A stretch of DNA of 59,371 bases from an uncultured Clostridia bacterium (GCA_947626045.1 CANQQS010000002.1:1-59371); one strand, 5' to 3'; counted from the first letter of the stretch, positions 42,289 to 51,890 are shown. The notes: a model not told the origin generated them from the letters alone. Translations and numbers: made by a program.

Positions 42289-43361
42289 CGGCTTTTTTCC
42301 TTTCGTTTTTTCTCGCGAACCTTCGACACGATACCGAAAATAACCGGCAGCAGAAACGCGGCGGGATACGCGAGCTTGTTTTCAAATTCGGCGTTTGTCA
42401 CAATGTCGCCGAGCGTTGCGGGCAAAAGCGAGATCGCGCCGCTTATTATCACGACCGGAAACACGAGCGGTCTGTAAAAATCGAGGTCGAACGTCATCTG
42501 CCACACGCGGCACAGCGCGAACACGTACAGCGCGGAGTACAAAAGAAGCAGTATCGACCACGCAAACTGGAACACCGGCTCGAACCGTCCCAGAAAATCA
42601 CCGAGGTGCAGTATCCGCGCGAGCTGGTAAAACGGTATCATAAATTCGCCCGAAACGGGGTACGGGTACACGAGGCAGTACGCGAGAATAATCAGCACCG
42701 TCACGGGCGCTGTTATCAGAAACACCGCGCGTATGCTCTTTTTTGCCTCGCGCGCGTCCTTGTAGTACGGCAGCAGGACATTGAGAAGCAGCATGTCCGA
42801 ATAAATCGATATTGTATGAAAGCCGTCGGCGAATATTTTTTTCGCGCCGGTGCCGAGTATCGGGAGAAGGTTATATATATTGTAGTGCGGCACGAGCAGC
42901 ACTATCAAAAGCGCGAGTATCACGCCGATTATCGGTATAAATATATAGTTCACGCGCGCGATAGACTCTATACCGAGAGCCGCGCCCACGCCTATCGCGC
43001 CCATAAACAGAAGCGTTATGAGGTTCGTGTCAAAATTTTGCAAAAGCACCGTCTTGACCGTTTCGGGGAACACGCGTATGATAAGCGCGAAATTTATCAT
43101 AAACACCGCGAACACGACAAGTCCGGTCGGTATGCGAAGCCACTTTCCGCCTATCTCGCCCGCAATTTCGATTACGTTTTTGTCGCTCACGTAAAGCCAC
43201 GATATAACGGCGAACACAGCCGCGGCGCACAGCACGTTATAAATTACCTGTATCCACGCCGCGCTTCCGCTGTTCGAGAGCAGGAGCTTCGGGAACACAA
43301 GCACCATTTTTGCCATGATAGCCGTTACCGTCAAAAGCGTCAGTTCTTTTCTTGCAATCAT
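42285..43361 (-). CDS. gerKB: Spore germination permease subunit, GerAB family
   Basis: A 358-residue APC-superfamily membrane protein with about ten hydrophobic segments. It is the germinant-binding subunit in Bacillus (family knowledge). KELTLLTVTAIMAKMVLVFP and GGKWLRIPTGLVVFAVFMIN are typical. Starts at ATG 43359-43361; a parS site lies just upstream, between it and the A subunit gene. Confidence 0.9.
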   Translation of the reverse strand: MIARKELTLLTVTAIMAKMVLVFPKLLLSNSGSAAWIQVIYNVLCAAAVFAVISWLYVSDKNVIEIAGEIGGKWLRIPTGLVVFAVFMINFALIIRVFPETVKTVLLQNFDTNLITLLFMGAIGVGAALGIESIARVNYIFIPIIGVILALLIVLLVPHYNIYNLLPILGTGAKKIFADGFHTISIYSDMLLLNVLLPYYKDAREAKKSIRAVFLITAPVTVLIILAYCLVYPYPVSGEFMIPFYQLARILHLGDFLGRFEPVFQFAWSILLLLYSALYVFALCRVWQMTFDLDFYRPLVFPVVIISGAISLLPATLGDIVTNAEFENKLAYPAAFLLPVIFGIVSKVREKKRKEKSR

Positions 43362-43375
43362 AAATCTTTCTCCAT

Positions 43376-43391
43376 TGTTTCACGTGAAACA
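43376..43391. promoter_or_regulatory. parS site 1
   Basis: Exact 16-bp consensus palindrome TGTTTCACGTGAAACA, the ParB (Spo0J) binding site, located in the 35-bp gap between the gerA- and gerB-type genes. Confidence 0.96.
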
Positions 43392-43396
43392 TTTTC

Positions 43397-45007
43397 CTAC
43401 TGTTCCTCCGTCCACTGCCTGCTTATTTCCGGCTCGGAGGTCTTTTGCTGCGCGTGTAAAAATCCGGGGCGCTTCTCTCTGCGCCATATCGGGTTCACGA
43501 ACAGCAGCGTTGACGAGCTTTTGCTGCGCACTCTGAACGGCGGCGACAGGAACGGCACGCCGAAGCTCTTTTGCGCACCGAGGCTCAGCGCGTATATAAA
43601 AAGTCCTATCGCGATGCCGTAAAAACCGGTCGACGCGGCAAACACAATAAAAATCAGCTTCAAAATCCTGAAGCTCCAGCTTAACGAATAGTCGCTTGTC
43701 GCGAACGAACCGATACCGGTTATCGCTATAACAATAATCATGATGGGACTGACTATTTTCGCGCTGACGGCAGCCTGACCGAGTATGAGACCGCCGACAA
43801 TGCCGAGCGTCGAGCCTATCTGTCCGGGCATTCGTATTCCCGCCTCGCGAATCATCTCAAACGAAAAATCCATCAGCAAAAGCTCCAGCACGCTCGGAAA
43901 CGGCACGCTCTCACGCGCCGCGCTTATCGAGTAGAGCAGGTACGTCGGTATGACCTCCTGATGAAACAGCGTTATAGCAAGGTACAGCGCGGGCAGCAGC
44001 ATTGACAGCATGAGCGCCGCACCGCGCACGAGCCGCGCCATGTTCGCGTACGGTGTTCTCAAATAGTCGTCCGAAACGGCGTGCGTAAGCTCGAATATGT
44101 TTGTCGGCATTATGAGCGCCTGCGGACTGCCGTTCAGCAGCAGCGCGACGCGTCCCTGTGTAAGCGCGCGCGCCACACGGTCGGGACGCTCGGTGTGCAG
44201 GAAGTGGTTTGTTGCGGTGAACGTGTTTTCCTCGATCATCAGCGCGACTTCCTCTATCGAGATAACGTAGTCCATTTTTATGCCGTCAATTCTTTTGCGC
44301 GCCTCGTCCACAAGCTTCGGGTTTGCGATGTCGGAGATGTAGAGCAGCACGCCGCGCGTCTTGCTCTTTTCGCCTATCGTCACGCCCTCGGCAATAAGGT
44401 GCTCGTCCTTTATGATTTTGCGCACGAGCACTGTGTTGGCGCGCAGCATCTCGCCGAACGCCTCCTGCGGACCGTATATCGACTTTTCGTTTTCGGATTT
44501 GTCGATGCTCCTGTGGTCCCAGCTCCGCACGTCCATCACAAACGCTTTCGCAACGCCGTCGATAAACAGTGCGCAGCTTCCGAAATTTACCTCGGTCATA
44601 ACGTCATCCATCTTTGTCACGATGTTGAGCTGCGAGTGCGATATGAATTTTTCGCCTATAGCGTCCTCACCGCTTTTGAGCTTTGAAAACGTCACGTACG
44701 GCATTGTCTGGAGCGATTGTATAATGTTGTCGTTCACAAATTCGGTGTCAACCATGCCGTCTATGAACACGACAAACGCGCGTTTTTCCTGTTTAAGTTC
44801 GATTTTGCGAATAACTATGTCATTGTTGACGGGGTAGTTAAAACGCTCCTTTACGTATTTGAGGTTTGCGTCTATGTCGGCGGAAATCATGTCGTTTTCC
44901 GTGCTTTGTTTTTTAATGCCGTCCTCGCCGCTCTCCGTCAGAGTGAACCCCTTTTTCGACGGCACCGTGCGGAATAAGGCGTAGTTTATGAATTTTTCAA
45001 ATAACAT
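43397..45007 (-). CDS. gerKA: Spore germination protein, GerAA/SpoVAF family
   Basis: A 536-residue A subunit. It has a soluble N-terminal region (residues ~1-300, with GSCALFIDGVAKAFVMDVRSWD and the TQGRVALLLNGSPQALIMPTN turn) and then four to five membrane segments. The characteristic PFPSVLELLLMDFSFEMIREAGIRMP is intact. A subunits form oligomeric ion channels that open on germinant binding. First gene of the A-B-C-(D) operon, ATG with AGGAGG upstream. The ger receptor type (K, A, B) cannot be named from sequence; the symbol denotes family only. Confidence 0.92.
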   Translation of the reverse strand: MLFEKFINYALFRTVPSKKGFTLTESGEDGIKKQSTENDMISADIDANLKYVKERFNYPVNNDIVIRKIELKQEKRAFVVFIDGMVDTEFVNDNIIQSLQTMPYVTFSKLKSGEDAIGEKFISHSQLNIVTKMDDVMTEVNFGSCALFIDGVAKAFVMDVRSWDHRSIDKSENEKSIYGPQEAFGEMLRANTVLVRKIIKDEHLIAEGVTIGEKSKTRGVLLYISDIANPKLVDEARKRIDGIKMDYVISIEEVALMIEENTFTATNHFLHTERPDRVARALTQGRVALLLNGSPQALIMPTNIFELTHAVSDDYLRTPYANMARLVRGAALMLSMLLPALYLAITLFHQEVIPTYLLYSISAARESVPFPSVLELLLMDFSFEMIREAGIRMPGQIGSTLGIVGGLILGQAAVSAKIVSPIMIIVIAITGIGSFATSDYSLSWSFRILKLIFIVFAASTGFYGIAIGLFIYALSLGAQKSFGVPFLSPPFRVRSKSSSTLLFVNPIWRREKRPGFLHAQQKTSEPEISRQWTEEQ

Positions 45008-45019
45008 GATTTCCTCCTT

Positions 45020-45365
45020 TTTTTGGGTTTAGGCTTCCCCTTGAGGGGAAGCTGTCACGAAGTGACTGATGAGGTGTACGACGCTTTAGCATCGTAGGCG
45101 TGTTGCGAAGCAACAAACGCCGTAGTAAAACGCCAGCCCCTACGACACGAGAATTTATAAAATGCGGACGTAGGGGACGGCGCCCTCGACGTCCCATTAC
45201 CGTAGGGGCGAACTGTGTTCGCCCGCAAGACCCCCTCTCCGAGGGGGTCTAAACTTGCTTGCAAGTTTAGGGGGGTGTGAAAGGTTTTCTTATAACAACA
45301 CCCCCCAAAAGCCGTTACCGGCTTTTGACCCCCTCATAGAGGGGGTCTTGCGGCCGCCCGCCATA
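45020..45365. repeat. Repeat block upstream of gerKA
   Basis: A CTTCCCCTTGAGGGGAAG..TGTCACGAAGTGACTGATGAGG unit interrupted by the ~55-bp CGACGCTTTAGCATCG..GCGTGTTGCGAAGCAAC..ACGCCGTAG unit. Then GGCGCC units, GTAGGGGCGAACTGTGTTCGCCC, and two GACCCCCTC palindromes with AAACTTGC..GCAAGTTT and GCCGTTACCGGC loops. No gene. Confidence 0.85.
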
Positions 45366-45444
45366 CAATTCACACACACTTATTATTCACCCGACATACC
45401 AAAATATACATATTAAAATATTACATCAATATTAAATTTTAATT

Positions 45445-45460
45445 TGTTTCACGTGAAACA
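45445..45460. promoter_or_regulatory. parS site 2
   Basis: Second exact TGTTTCACGTGAAACA, 165 bp upstream of parA and directly abutting a TTTACA -35 box. Confidence 0.96.
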
Positions 45461-45488
45461 TTTACAAATTATTCTTTTATGGTATAAT
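45461..45488 (+). promoter_or_regulatory. Probable parAB promoter next to parS
   Basis: TTTACA 45461-45466, 16-bp spacer, TATAAT 45483-45488. The leader contains an AGGGTGT..ACCAAAATC..GATTTTG..ACACCCT hairpin (~45495-45531). ParB spreading from the adjacent parS could repress it. A further -10-like TATAAT lies near 45581. Confidence 0.6.
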
Positions 45489-45624
45489 ATTTTTAGGGTG
45501 TTACCAAAATCAGAGATTTTGACACCCTTAGAAAAACATTGCATCACAACGCAGCGGCGACGCTGCCGCCTTGCAGTTATGATATAATGTTCTTATAACA
45601 AAAACTTTCGGAGATAATTAAAAC

Positions 45625-46389
45625 ATGACCAAAATAATAGCGATAACGAACCAAAAGGGCGGGGTGGGAAAAACCACAACGTCCGTAAATCTCGCGGCGT
45701 GTCTTGCGTATCTCGGGAAAAAGACGCTTCTGATTGACTGCGACCCGCAATGCAACAGCACGAGCGGTCTTGGTATACAGAGCGGCGATTATAAAATTTC
45801 CGTATACGAATGTCTTGCCGATGCGGACAAAACGAGGGACGCGGTTCTCGAAACAAAATACACAAACCTTTACCTTCTCCCGTCGTCGCCGGACATGAGC
45901 GCGGCTGAAATAGAGCTTGCGTACGAGGACAAACGTGAATTTTTCCTGAAAACCGCGATTGATAAAATAAAAGACAGCTTTGACTTCATCATTCTCGACT
46001 CGCCGCCCGCGCTCGGAATGATAACAATAAACATTCTCACCGCCGCAGACAGCGTTCTCATACCTATACAGTGCGAATACTACGCGCTCGAGGGCTTGAG
46101 CCAGCTTATAACGACGGTAAAAACGATAAAGAAAAAGCTTAACCCCTCCATTGAGATAGAGGGCGTACTCGGAACGATGTACGATGGAAGGACAAACCTT
46201 TCGATACAGGTGCTTGACGAGGTTAAAAAGTATTTTCCCGACAAGGTGTACAAAACAATCATACCGCGCAATGTGCGCCTCAGCGAGTCGCCGTCGTTCG
46301 GCGAACCGATAATCGAATACGACATAACCTCGAAGGGTGCGGACGCGTACTTGTCGCTCGCGAAAGAGGTAATAAATGATAATATTTAG
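45625..46389 (+). CDS. parA: Chromosome partitioning ATPase ParA/Soj
   Basis: A 254-residue ParA with deviant Walker A NQKGGVGKTTTSVNLAA at residues ~10-27, Walker B FIILDSPPALG, and LLIDCDPQCNSTSGLG. It works with ParB-parS in origin segregation and, as Soj, can regulate DnaA. It overlaps the parB upstream frame; parB starts 20 bp later. Confidence 0.97.
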   Translation: MTKIIAITNQKGGVGKTTTSVNLAACLAYLGKKTLLIDCDPQCNSTSGLGIQSGDYKISVYECLADADKTRDAVLETKYTNLYLLPSSPDMSAAEIELAYEDKREFFLKTAIDKIKDSFDFIILDSPPALGMITINILTAADSVLIPIQCEYYALEGLSQLITTVKTIKKKLNPSIEIEGVLGTMYDGRTNLSIQVLDEVKKYFPDKVYKTIIPRNVRLSESPSFGEPIIEYDITSKGADAYLSLAKEVINDNI

Positions 46390-46408
46390 AACGGAAAGGT
46401 GGTTTCAC

Positions 46409-47293
46409 ATGATAAAAAAGGGATTGGGAAAGGGTCTCGGTTCTCTTTTGGGCGGCGCCGATATTGAGGAAATTTCCGCTCCGAAAAAGCCCGAAAAAAA
46501 ATCGGACGGCGATATACAGAACATAAAAACGTCGCTCATAGAGCCGAACAAAAACCAGCCGAGAAACGTGTTCGACGATGAAAAAATAGAATCTCTCGCC
46601 TCTTCAATAAAGGAACACGGCGTGATCTCGCCTATCATCGTAACGCCGATTGAAAACGGCATGTATCGGATAGTCGCGGGCGAACGCCGCTGGAGAGCCG
46701 CGAAAAAGGCTAAAATAAAGGAAATTCCTGCAATAGTCAAAAAATACAGCAACGAGCAGGTCGCGGAAATCGCGCTGATTGAAAACCTGCAGCGTGAAAA
46801 CTTAAACCCGATAGAAGAAGCCGTCGGTTACAATCTCCTCACCGAGGAATTTAACCTCACGCAGGAGGACATAAGCAAGCGCGTCGGCAAGAGCAGAAGC
46901 GCGGTCGCGAACTCGTTAAGGCTTCTTTCGCTCGAGCCGGATGTACAGAAAATGATAACGGACGGCTCGCTCACAAGCGGTCACGCGCGTGCGGTGCTGT
47001 CGGTAGACGGCGGCGAAATGCGGCTCGCACTCGCGAAAAAAATAGCCGAGGGCGGTCTTAACGTCCGTCAGGCGGAGGCGCTCGCGAAGGAACTTATGAA
47101 GAAAAAAGCCGCGCCGAAGAAAAAAGTAAAAACAGCCGCCGATATTGAAACGGAAAACCTTGCAAACAGCCTTTCCGCCGCGATAGGCACGAAGGTGAAT
47201 ATAACGCGCGGCGCGAAAAAGGGTAAAATAGAGATAGAATATTACGGCAACGACGACCTTGAACGCATACTTAACATCTTAGGCTTACAATAG
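46409..47293 (+). CDS. parB: Chromosome partitioning CTPase ParB/Spo0J
   Basis: A 294-residue ParB. MIKKGLGKGLGSLLGG is the typical ParA-stimulating start, and SLIEPNKNQPRNVFDDEKIESLASSI opens the CTP-binding domain, with GERRWRAAKKA. The HTH region is LTQEDISKRVGKSRSAVANSLRLL; a C-terminal dimer domain follows. The start is ATG 46409 with AAAGGTGG upstream. It binds the parS sites at 43376 and 45445. Confidence 0.97.
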   Translation: MIKKGLGKGLGSLLGGADIEEISAPKKPEKKSDGDIQNIKTSLIEPNKNQPRNVFDDEKIESLASSIKEHGVISPIIVTPIENGMYRIVAGERRWRAAKKAKIKEIPAIVKKYSNEQVAEIALIENLQRENLNPIEEAVGYNLLTEEFNLTQEDISKRVGKSRSAVANSLRLLSLEPDVQKMITDGSLTSGHARAVLSVDGGEMRLALAKKIAEGGLNVRQAEALAKELMKKKAAPKKKVKTAADIETENLANSLSAAIGTKVNITRGAKKGKIEIEYYGNDDLERILNILGLQ

Positions 47294-47309
47294 GAAAGGA
47301 GAAATTTAC

Positions 47310-47810
47310 ATGGAATTTACCGGCAACAATTTTATTCTTATCGCTCTCGGAATAGTAATTATACTCGTGGCGATATGCTTTATATTAAACGCGGTGAACT
47401 CGTCGAAAATAAGCACGCTCATGCAGTACAGCGACGAGGGCGATATAATAAGCGCACTGCGCGACTATTACGACAAGGTAGAGGATCTTTCAAAAACGAT
47501 AAACGACTCGTCCGACGCTGTGCTTATGTCGCGGCTAGAGGAATGTGAAAACGAGTCGCATATCGCGGTTAAAAAAATCGGAATCGTAAACTTTGACGCG
47601 TTCGACGACGTAACCGGCAATATGAGCTTCGCGCTCGCGCTTCTGAACAATCACGACGACGGCGTTATAATAACCTCGCTCTACGGTCATAATTCGTGTA
47701 ACACTTACCTGCGCGAGGTAACGGGCGGCGAAACACCCGTAAAGCTGTTAAACGAGGAAAAGGAAGCCCTTAACAAGGCAAAAAATAAATTAAAGAAGGC
47801 GGATAAATAA
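47310..47810 (+). CDS. DUF4446 protein
   Basis: A 166-residue protein with one N-terminal membrane helix (FILIALGIVIILVAICFILN) and a cytoplasmic domain with AVKKIGIVNFDAFDDVTGNMSFALALLN, which defines DUF4446. The family is characteristically next to parB in Clostridia. Function unknown; a role at the origin-proximal membrane is speculation. It overlaps the next gene by 1 bp. Confidence 0.88.
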   Translation: MEFTGNNFILIALGIVIILVAICFILNAVNSSKISTLMQYSDEGDIISALRDYYDKVEDLSKTINDSSDAVLMSRLEECENESHIAVKKIGIVNFDAFDDVTGNMSFALALLNNHDDGVIITSLYGHNSCNTYLREVTGGETPVKLLNEEKEALNKAKNKLKKADK

Positions 47811-48217
47811 TGGCTGCAAATAACTCAAACGGTCCGAACAAATCACTTTATTTGTACACGTCGCTTATCTTCGTTGTGGCGATACTGCTTATTATTCTGT
47901 CGTTTTTCGCAATGTCGAACCGCGACAAAAAGATGAACGAAACGGAGCAGGCGCAGAGTATAACGGAAAAAACGGCGGCGCTCAGCGAGGAAAACAAGAA
48001 CCTTGCCGAGGAAAACAAGACATTAAAGGACAGTAATCATTTAATGTCAGCCGCTCTTTTGAGCATAGCGAATGAGTATTACACGGCGGGCGACACGGCG
48101 AAGGCGGCGGAAATTGCCGCGTCGGTCGACGCGTCGTATCTCACCGATGAAGAAAAAGCCGTTCTTGCGGCTATAACAGGCAATGCCGCACCCACAGCGG
48201 TACCGGCTGCCGAATAA
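47810..48217 (+). CDS. Membrane-anchored coiled-coil protein, unknown
   Basis: A 135-residue protein: polar start, one membrane helix ([20 protein letters not shown]), a coiled coil with [15 protein letters not shown] repeats, then an Ala-rich helical segment resembling a TPR-like hairpin ([20 protein letters not shown]) and a Pro/Ala tail. Start overlaps DUF4446. Likely envelope-facing. No family recognised. Confidence 0.7.
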   Translation: MAANNSNGPNKSLYLYTSLIFVVAILLIILSFFAMSNRDKKMNETEQAQSITEKTAALSEENKNLAEENKTLKDSNHLMSAALLSIANEYYTAGDTAKAAEIAASVDASYLTDEEKAVLAAITGNAAPTAVPAAE

Positions 48218-48237
48218 TTACGGAAAGGATTAAGAAT

Positions 48238-49509
48238 ATGTTAGACATCAAAATTTTAAGAACAGAACCCGAAAGAATAAAAGAGGCGTTAAAAAACAGA
48301 AACAACGACCTCGACATCGAACCCGCGATTACGCTTGACAAGGAGCGCCGCGCGCTTCTGACGACCGTCGAGCAGAAAAAGGCGGAACAGAATAAAATAA
48401 GCAAGCAGATACCGCAGCTTAAAAAGGCGGGCGAGGACACGTCCGCGATATTCGCCGAGATGAAGGAACTGTCGGACGAGATTAAAAAGGACGACGAGAA
48501 GGTAAGGGAGATAGACGAAAAGCTGCGCGCATTTATGCTGCGTATACCGAATATTCCGAATAAGGATGTTCCCGTCGGCAAAGACGACAGCGAAAATGTC
48601 GAAATAAGAAAGTACGGCGAGCCAAGAAATTTTGATTTTGAGCCTAAGGCGCATTGGGACATCGGCACTGACCTCGACATTCTCGATTTCGAGCGCGGCA
48701 CAAAAATTGCCGGTACGCGTTTCACCGTTTACAAGGGTCTCGGTGCGAGACTTGAAAGAGCCGTTATAAGCTTTTTCCTCGCGACGCACACCGAAGAAAG
48801 CGGCTACACCGAAATTCTGCCGCCGTACATGGTAAACAGAGAGTCCATGACCGGCACCGGTCAGCTCCCGAAATTCGAGGAGGACGCGTTTAAGGTAACG
48901 AACAACGGCTTTTTCCTTATCCCGACAGCCGAAGTACCGGTAACGAACCTTCACAGAGATGAAATTCTTTCCGGCAGCGATCTGCCGATAAAATACTGCG
49001 CGTACAGCGCATGCTTCCGCGCAGAAGCGGGAAGCGCCGGACGCGACACACGAGGTCTTATAAGACAGCACCAGTTCAACAAGGTCGAGCTTGTTAAATT
49101 CGTAAAACCGGAAACAAGCTATGACGAGCTTGAAAAGCTCACAAACGACGCGGAAAAGCTCCTTCAGAAGCTCGGTATCGCGTACAGGGTTGTTTGCCTG
49201 TCCACGGGCGACCTCGGTTTCTCGTCTGCTAAGACGTATGACATTGAAGTGTGGATGCCCAGCTACGGCAGATATGTGGAAATTTCTTCATGCTCCAACT
49301 TTGAGGACTACCAGGCGCGCCGCGCGAACATCCGCTACAAGGAAACGCCAAAGGATAAGGCGCAGCTTGTCCACACTCTCAACGGCTCCGGTCTTGCTGT
49401 CGGAAGAACCGTTGCGGCAATACTCGAAAATTATCAGAACGAGGACGGAACGGTCACGATTCCCGAGGTTCTTGTGCCGTTTATGGGCGTTGATAAAATA
49501 GGCAAATAA
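48238..49509 (+). CDS. serS: Seryl-tRNA synthetase
   Basis: A 423-residue class II synthetase. The N-terminal tRNA-binding coiled coil (residues ~1-110) carries [20 protein letters not shown]. Motif 2 is [30 protein letters not shown] and motif 3 is [19 protein letters not shown]. No T-box precedes it; the gap to the previous gene is 20 bp. Confidence 0.97.
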   Translation: MLDIKILRTEPERIKEALKNRNNDLDIEPAITLDKERRALLTTVEQKKAEQNKISKQIPQLKKAGEDTSAIFAEMKELSDEIKKDDEKVREIDEKLRAFMLRIPNIPNKDVPVGKDDSENVEIRKYGEPRNFDFEPKAHWDIGTDLDILDFERGTKIAGTRFTVYKGLGARLERAVISFFLATHTEESGYTEILPPYMVNRESMTGTGQLPKFEEDAFKVTNNGFFLIPTAEVPVTNLHRDEILSGSDLPIKYCAYSACFRAEAGSAGRDTRGLIRQHQFNKVELVKFVKPETSYDELEKLTNDAEKLLQKLGIAYRVVCLSTGDLGFSSAKTYDIEVWMPSYGRYVEISSCSNFEDYQARRANIRYKETPKDKAQLVHTLNGSGLAVGRTVAAILENYQNEDGTVTIPEVLVPFMGVDKIGK

Positions 49510-49771
49510 TGTATTTTGTCCCGAAAAGTGACAAATATACTATATATAGTGTCCGTTTTATGTAAACCAAATTATTTTAAAATTACGCCCTCCGCGGACT
49601 TATCAACAAGGCTTGTCCGCGCAAAAAAGGGCTTTAAAACGGTAAAAACGTGAAAGTTATCCCCGTTATCCACGAAGTTATCCCCGTTTTTCCGCATGTC
49701 CCGAAAACGGCATAACTTCGTCGGCGCGAGGTTTACAAATTTCACCAAAAAAATTTTGGAGGTTCTATACC
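49510..49771. other. DnaA-box cluster between serS and trmK
   Basis: No gene. It contains TTATCAACA 49600-49608, TTGTCCGCG 49613-49621, TTATCCCCG 49657-49665, TTATCCACG 49666-49674 and TTATCCCCG 49678-49686, all in the same orientation. The same 9-mers TTATCCCCG and TTGTCCGCG occur in the dnaA-dnaN gap. Either a second half of a bipartite origin or a DnaA-titrating cluster. Confidence 0.7.
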
Positions 49772-50440
49772 TTGATTACACCGAGACTGAAAACGGTCAT
49801 AGATAACGTGAAGCATAAAAAAATAGCGGATATAGGCACAGACCACGCCTATATTCCTATTTTTCTTATTGAAAAAAATCTCGCCGACAGTGTGATTGCG
49901 ACCGACATAAACGAGGGGCCTCTCAGCATTGCACGTGATAATATCAGGAGAAAAGGTCTTGAAAACAAAATAGAAACGCGGCTCGGCGGCGGACTGTCGG
50001 TGCTGCGCGCCGGTGAGGCGGACGATATAATAATCGCCGGCATGGGCGGCATACTGATAAGCGAGATTATCGAAAACGATATTGACACGGCGAAACGGAG
50101 CCGCCTCGTGCTGCAGCCGATGAACGCGCAGTACGAGCTTCGGAAATATCTCATGTCGCACGGATTTAGAATAACAAAAGAGGATCTGGCGGTCGAGGGG
50201 TTCAAGGTCTACAATATAATAATCGCCGAGCGCGGCGAAATGCAGCCGTTTGAAACCGATTTTGAATATCAAATACCGAGGTATCTCGCAGAGCATAAGT
50301 ATTTTAAGGATTTGTGCCGTAAAAAACGGCGCGAGTTTACGAAGGTTATAAAGGGTCTTGAAAATTCGGACGGCGATCACGCGAAAAAACTCGCAAAATA
50401 CAGATACTGGAAAGGGGAGCTTGACAAATATGAAGGTTAA
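49772..50440 (+). CDS. trmK: tRNA (adenine22-N1)-methyltransferase
   Basis: A 222-residue Rossmann methyltransferase that makes m1A22 in tRNA. IADIGTDHAYIPIFLIEKN is motif I. IIIAGMGGILISEII and LVLQPMNAQYELRKYLMSHGF are TrmK-specific. It starts at TTG 49772 with TTGGAGG 9 bases upstream. It overlaps the nif3-like gene by 11 bp, the common Firmicutes pair. Confidence 0.93.
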   Translation: MITPRLKTVIDNVKHKKIADIGTDHAYIPIFLIEKNLADSVIATDINEGPLSIARDNIRRKGLENKIETRLGGGLSVLRAGEADDIIIAGMGGILISEIIENDIDTAKRSRLVLQPMNAQYELRKYLMSHGFRITKEDLAVEGFKVYNIIIAERGEMQPFETDFEYQIPRYLAEHKYFKDLCRKKRREFTKVIKGLENSDGDHAKKLAKYRYWKGELDKYEG

Positions 50441-51206
50441 GGAAATTGCGGAAATTATCGAGCGCGTTTGCCCAAAGCGGCTCGCGTACGACTGGGACAA
50501 TGTCGGACTTCTGTGTGGTGACGCGGAGAAGGACGTTAAAAAGGTGTTCGTGACGCTCGACACAAATCTCAATACCGTAAAGGAAGCCGTTAAAAATAGC
50601 GCGGATATGATAGTCTCGCACCACCCTATATTGCTCGGCGGTATAAAGCGGATAGATTACGGTACGGCTGAAGGGCAGATGATAAAGCTGCTCGTTGAAA
50701 ACAATATCCCCGTGTACGCGGCTCACACAAATATGGACACCGCGCGCGGCGGCATAAACGACCGTCTTGCGGCAATATTTGATCTCACCGACGTTTCCGT
50801 TCTCGACGTTCACACTGACGACACGACGGCGGGTCTCGGCAGAATTGGCAAATTAAAGGACGCGGTGACGTTTAAGGAGTTTGCTAAAATATGCAGTGAA
50901 AAATTAAACACGCCCGTAAGAACTGCAGGCGATGAGAATAAAATTATTAAAACCGTCGCAGTCGCGTCGGGAAGCTGCAGCGAGGTGATACCGCTCGCCG
51001 CCGCGAAAGGCGCGGATGTTATCGTAACGGGCGATTTGAAGTACCATAACACGATGGATATGACGTACCTCGGTATCTGTATCGTTGACGCGGGCCATTA
51101 CCCGACCGAAATCTGCGTGATGAATATTTTTGAGGAAATTTTGAAAGATGCGGATGTGGAGGTAGTGAAGTCGGAGAATAAGGATGTGTTTCGATTTGTG
51201 ACGTAA
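50430..51206 (+). CDS. Nif3-like dinuclear metal-center protein
   Basis: A 258-residue NIF3/YqfO-family protein. MKVKEIAEIIERVCPKRLAY, the GLLCGD segment, SHHPILLGGIKRI, and the C-terminal DAGHYPTEICVM with its His and Glu metal ligands are present. It lacks the PII-like insert of longer YqfO proteins. Start ATG 50430 behind AAGGGGAG. Biochemical role (possibly a GTP cyclohydrolase or hydrolase) unsettled. Confidence 0.9.
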   Translation: MKVKEIAEIIERVCPKRLAYDWDNVGLLCGDAEKDVKKVFVTLDTNLNTVKEAVKNSADMIVSHHPILLGGIKRIDYGTAEGQMIKLLVENNIPVYAAHTNMDTARGGINDRLAAIFDLTDVSVLDVHTDDTTAGLGRIGKLKDAVTFKEFAKICSEKLNTPVRTAGDENKIIKTVAVASGSCSEVIPLAAAKGADVIVTGDLKYHNTMDMTYLGICIVDAGHYPTEICVMNIFEEILKDADVEVVKSENKDVFRFVT

Positions 51207-51210
51207 GCCT

Positions 51211-51320
51211 ACCTTGTTAAAGGGAGGGGGACCGCCGAAGGCGGTGGAGGGATTCATTATTAAATTAAAAAAAAATCCCCCAGTCAGCTCCGCTGACAGC
51301 CCCCTTTAACAAGGGGGCCT
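51211..51320. repeat. CCTTGTTAAAGGGAGG-type palindromic repeat
   Basis: Arms CCTTGTTAAAGGGAGGGGG / CCCCCTTTAACAAGG with ACCGCCGAAGGCGGT and GTCAGCTCCGCTGAC hairpins, a divergent member of the same architecture as the CTCCCCTA family. Confidence 0.75.
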
Positions 51321-51336
51321 CACGATAAAAATAAAA

Positions 51337-51358
51337 AAAATGACCTCTTCCGAGGTCG
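51337..51358 (-). terminator. Terminator of rnpB
   Basis: Minus strand GACCTC-GGAA-GAGGTC followed by ATTTTTTTTATTTTT. Confidence 0.9.
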
Positions 51359-51359
51359 T

Positions 51360-51694
51360 GTAAGCAAACAATAAGCCGGGTTCTGTAACAACGGTCATCT
51401 ATCTCGGCGCATCGTCACCGACGCGCTCAAGCCTTACAAGGGAACACACCGAGCAGGCTTAACGTTCCCAAAGTTGCTTCGGATGGGGTTTACACGGGAC
51501 TTCAGTTGCCATCGTCCCCGTGCGCTCTTACCGCACGTTTCCACAATCGCTCCGTTAAAACGCGGAGCATTTATTTTCTGTTGCACTGTCCTTAGGGTCG
51601 CCCCCACCTGCCGTTAGCAGGCATCCACGCTCTGTGAAGCCCGGACTTTCCTCACCGGCTACAAGTAACCGGCGCGACCGTTTCGTTTACTTAC
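51360..51694 (-). ncRNA. rnpB: RNase P RNA
   Basis: The catalytic RNA of RNase P, which trims tRNA 5' ends. On the minus strand it carries GAGGAAAGTCCGGGC (CR I), ACAGTGCAACAGAAA (CR II region), GGTAAGAGCGCAC (P11/P12), and near the 3' end TAGATGACCG and ACAGAACCCGGCTTA. The ends pair as P1 (GTAAACGAA with TTGTTTGCTTAC). The layout looks like the ancestral A type rather than the Bacillus B type. The 5' end matches the promoter at 51701-51729. Confidence 0.97.
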
Positions 51695-51700
51695 GGGGGT

Positions 51701-51729
51701 ATTATATAATATAATAGCCTATATGTCAA
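51701..51729 (-). promoter_or_regulatory. Promoter of rnpB
   Basis: Minus strand: perfect TTGACA, 17-bp spacer, perfect TATAAT; predicted start ~51694. Confidence 0.9.
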
Positions 51730-51789
51730 ACTGAATTAAAATTTTATTTTGCTGTTGACATATGATTTCTAATGTGCTAAAATAAATAT

Positions 51790-51890
51790 AGGAAAAGGAT
51801 TGATGTCCTTGTTATTCCGCAAATGGTAGTGTAGAAAAGTAAATTTCTACCCATAAGCGTTTATTCTGTCAAATAAACGCTTATTTTTTT
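51790..51890 (+). ncRNA. Locus TA-3: convergent antitoxin RNA (candidate)
   Basis: TTGACA 51755-51760, 17 bp, TAAAAT 51778-51783. Terminator: 12-bp stem 51854-51865 with 51872-51883, then TTTTTTT. The ~100-nt RNA begins GGAAAAGGATTGATG and CTTGTTATTCCG, nearly identical in the same sense to the opposing toxin leader. Its terminator covers the toxin stop codon. Confidence 0.78.
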
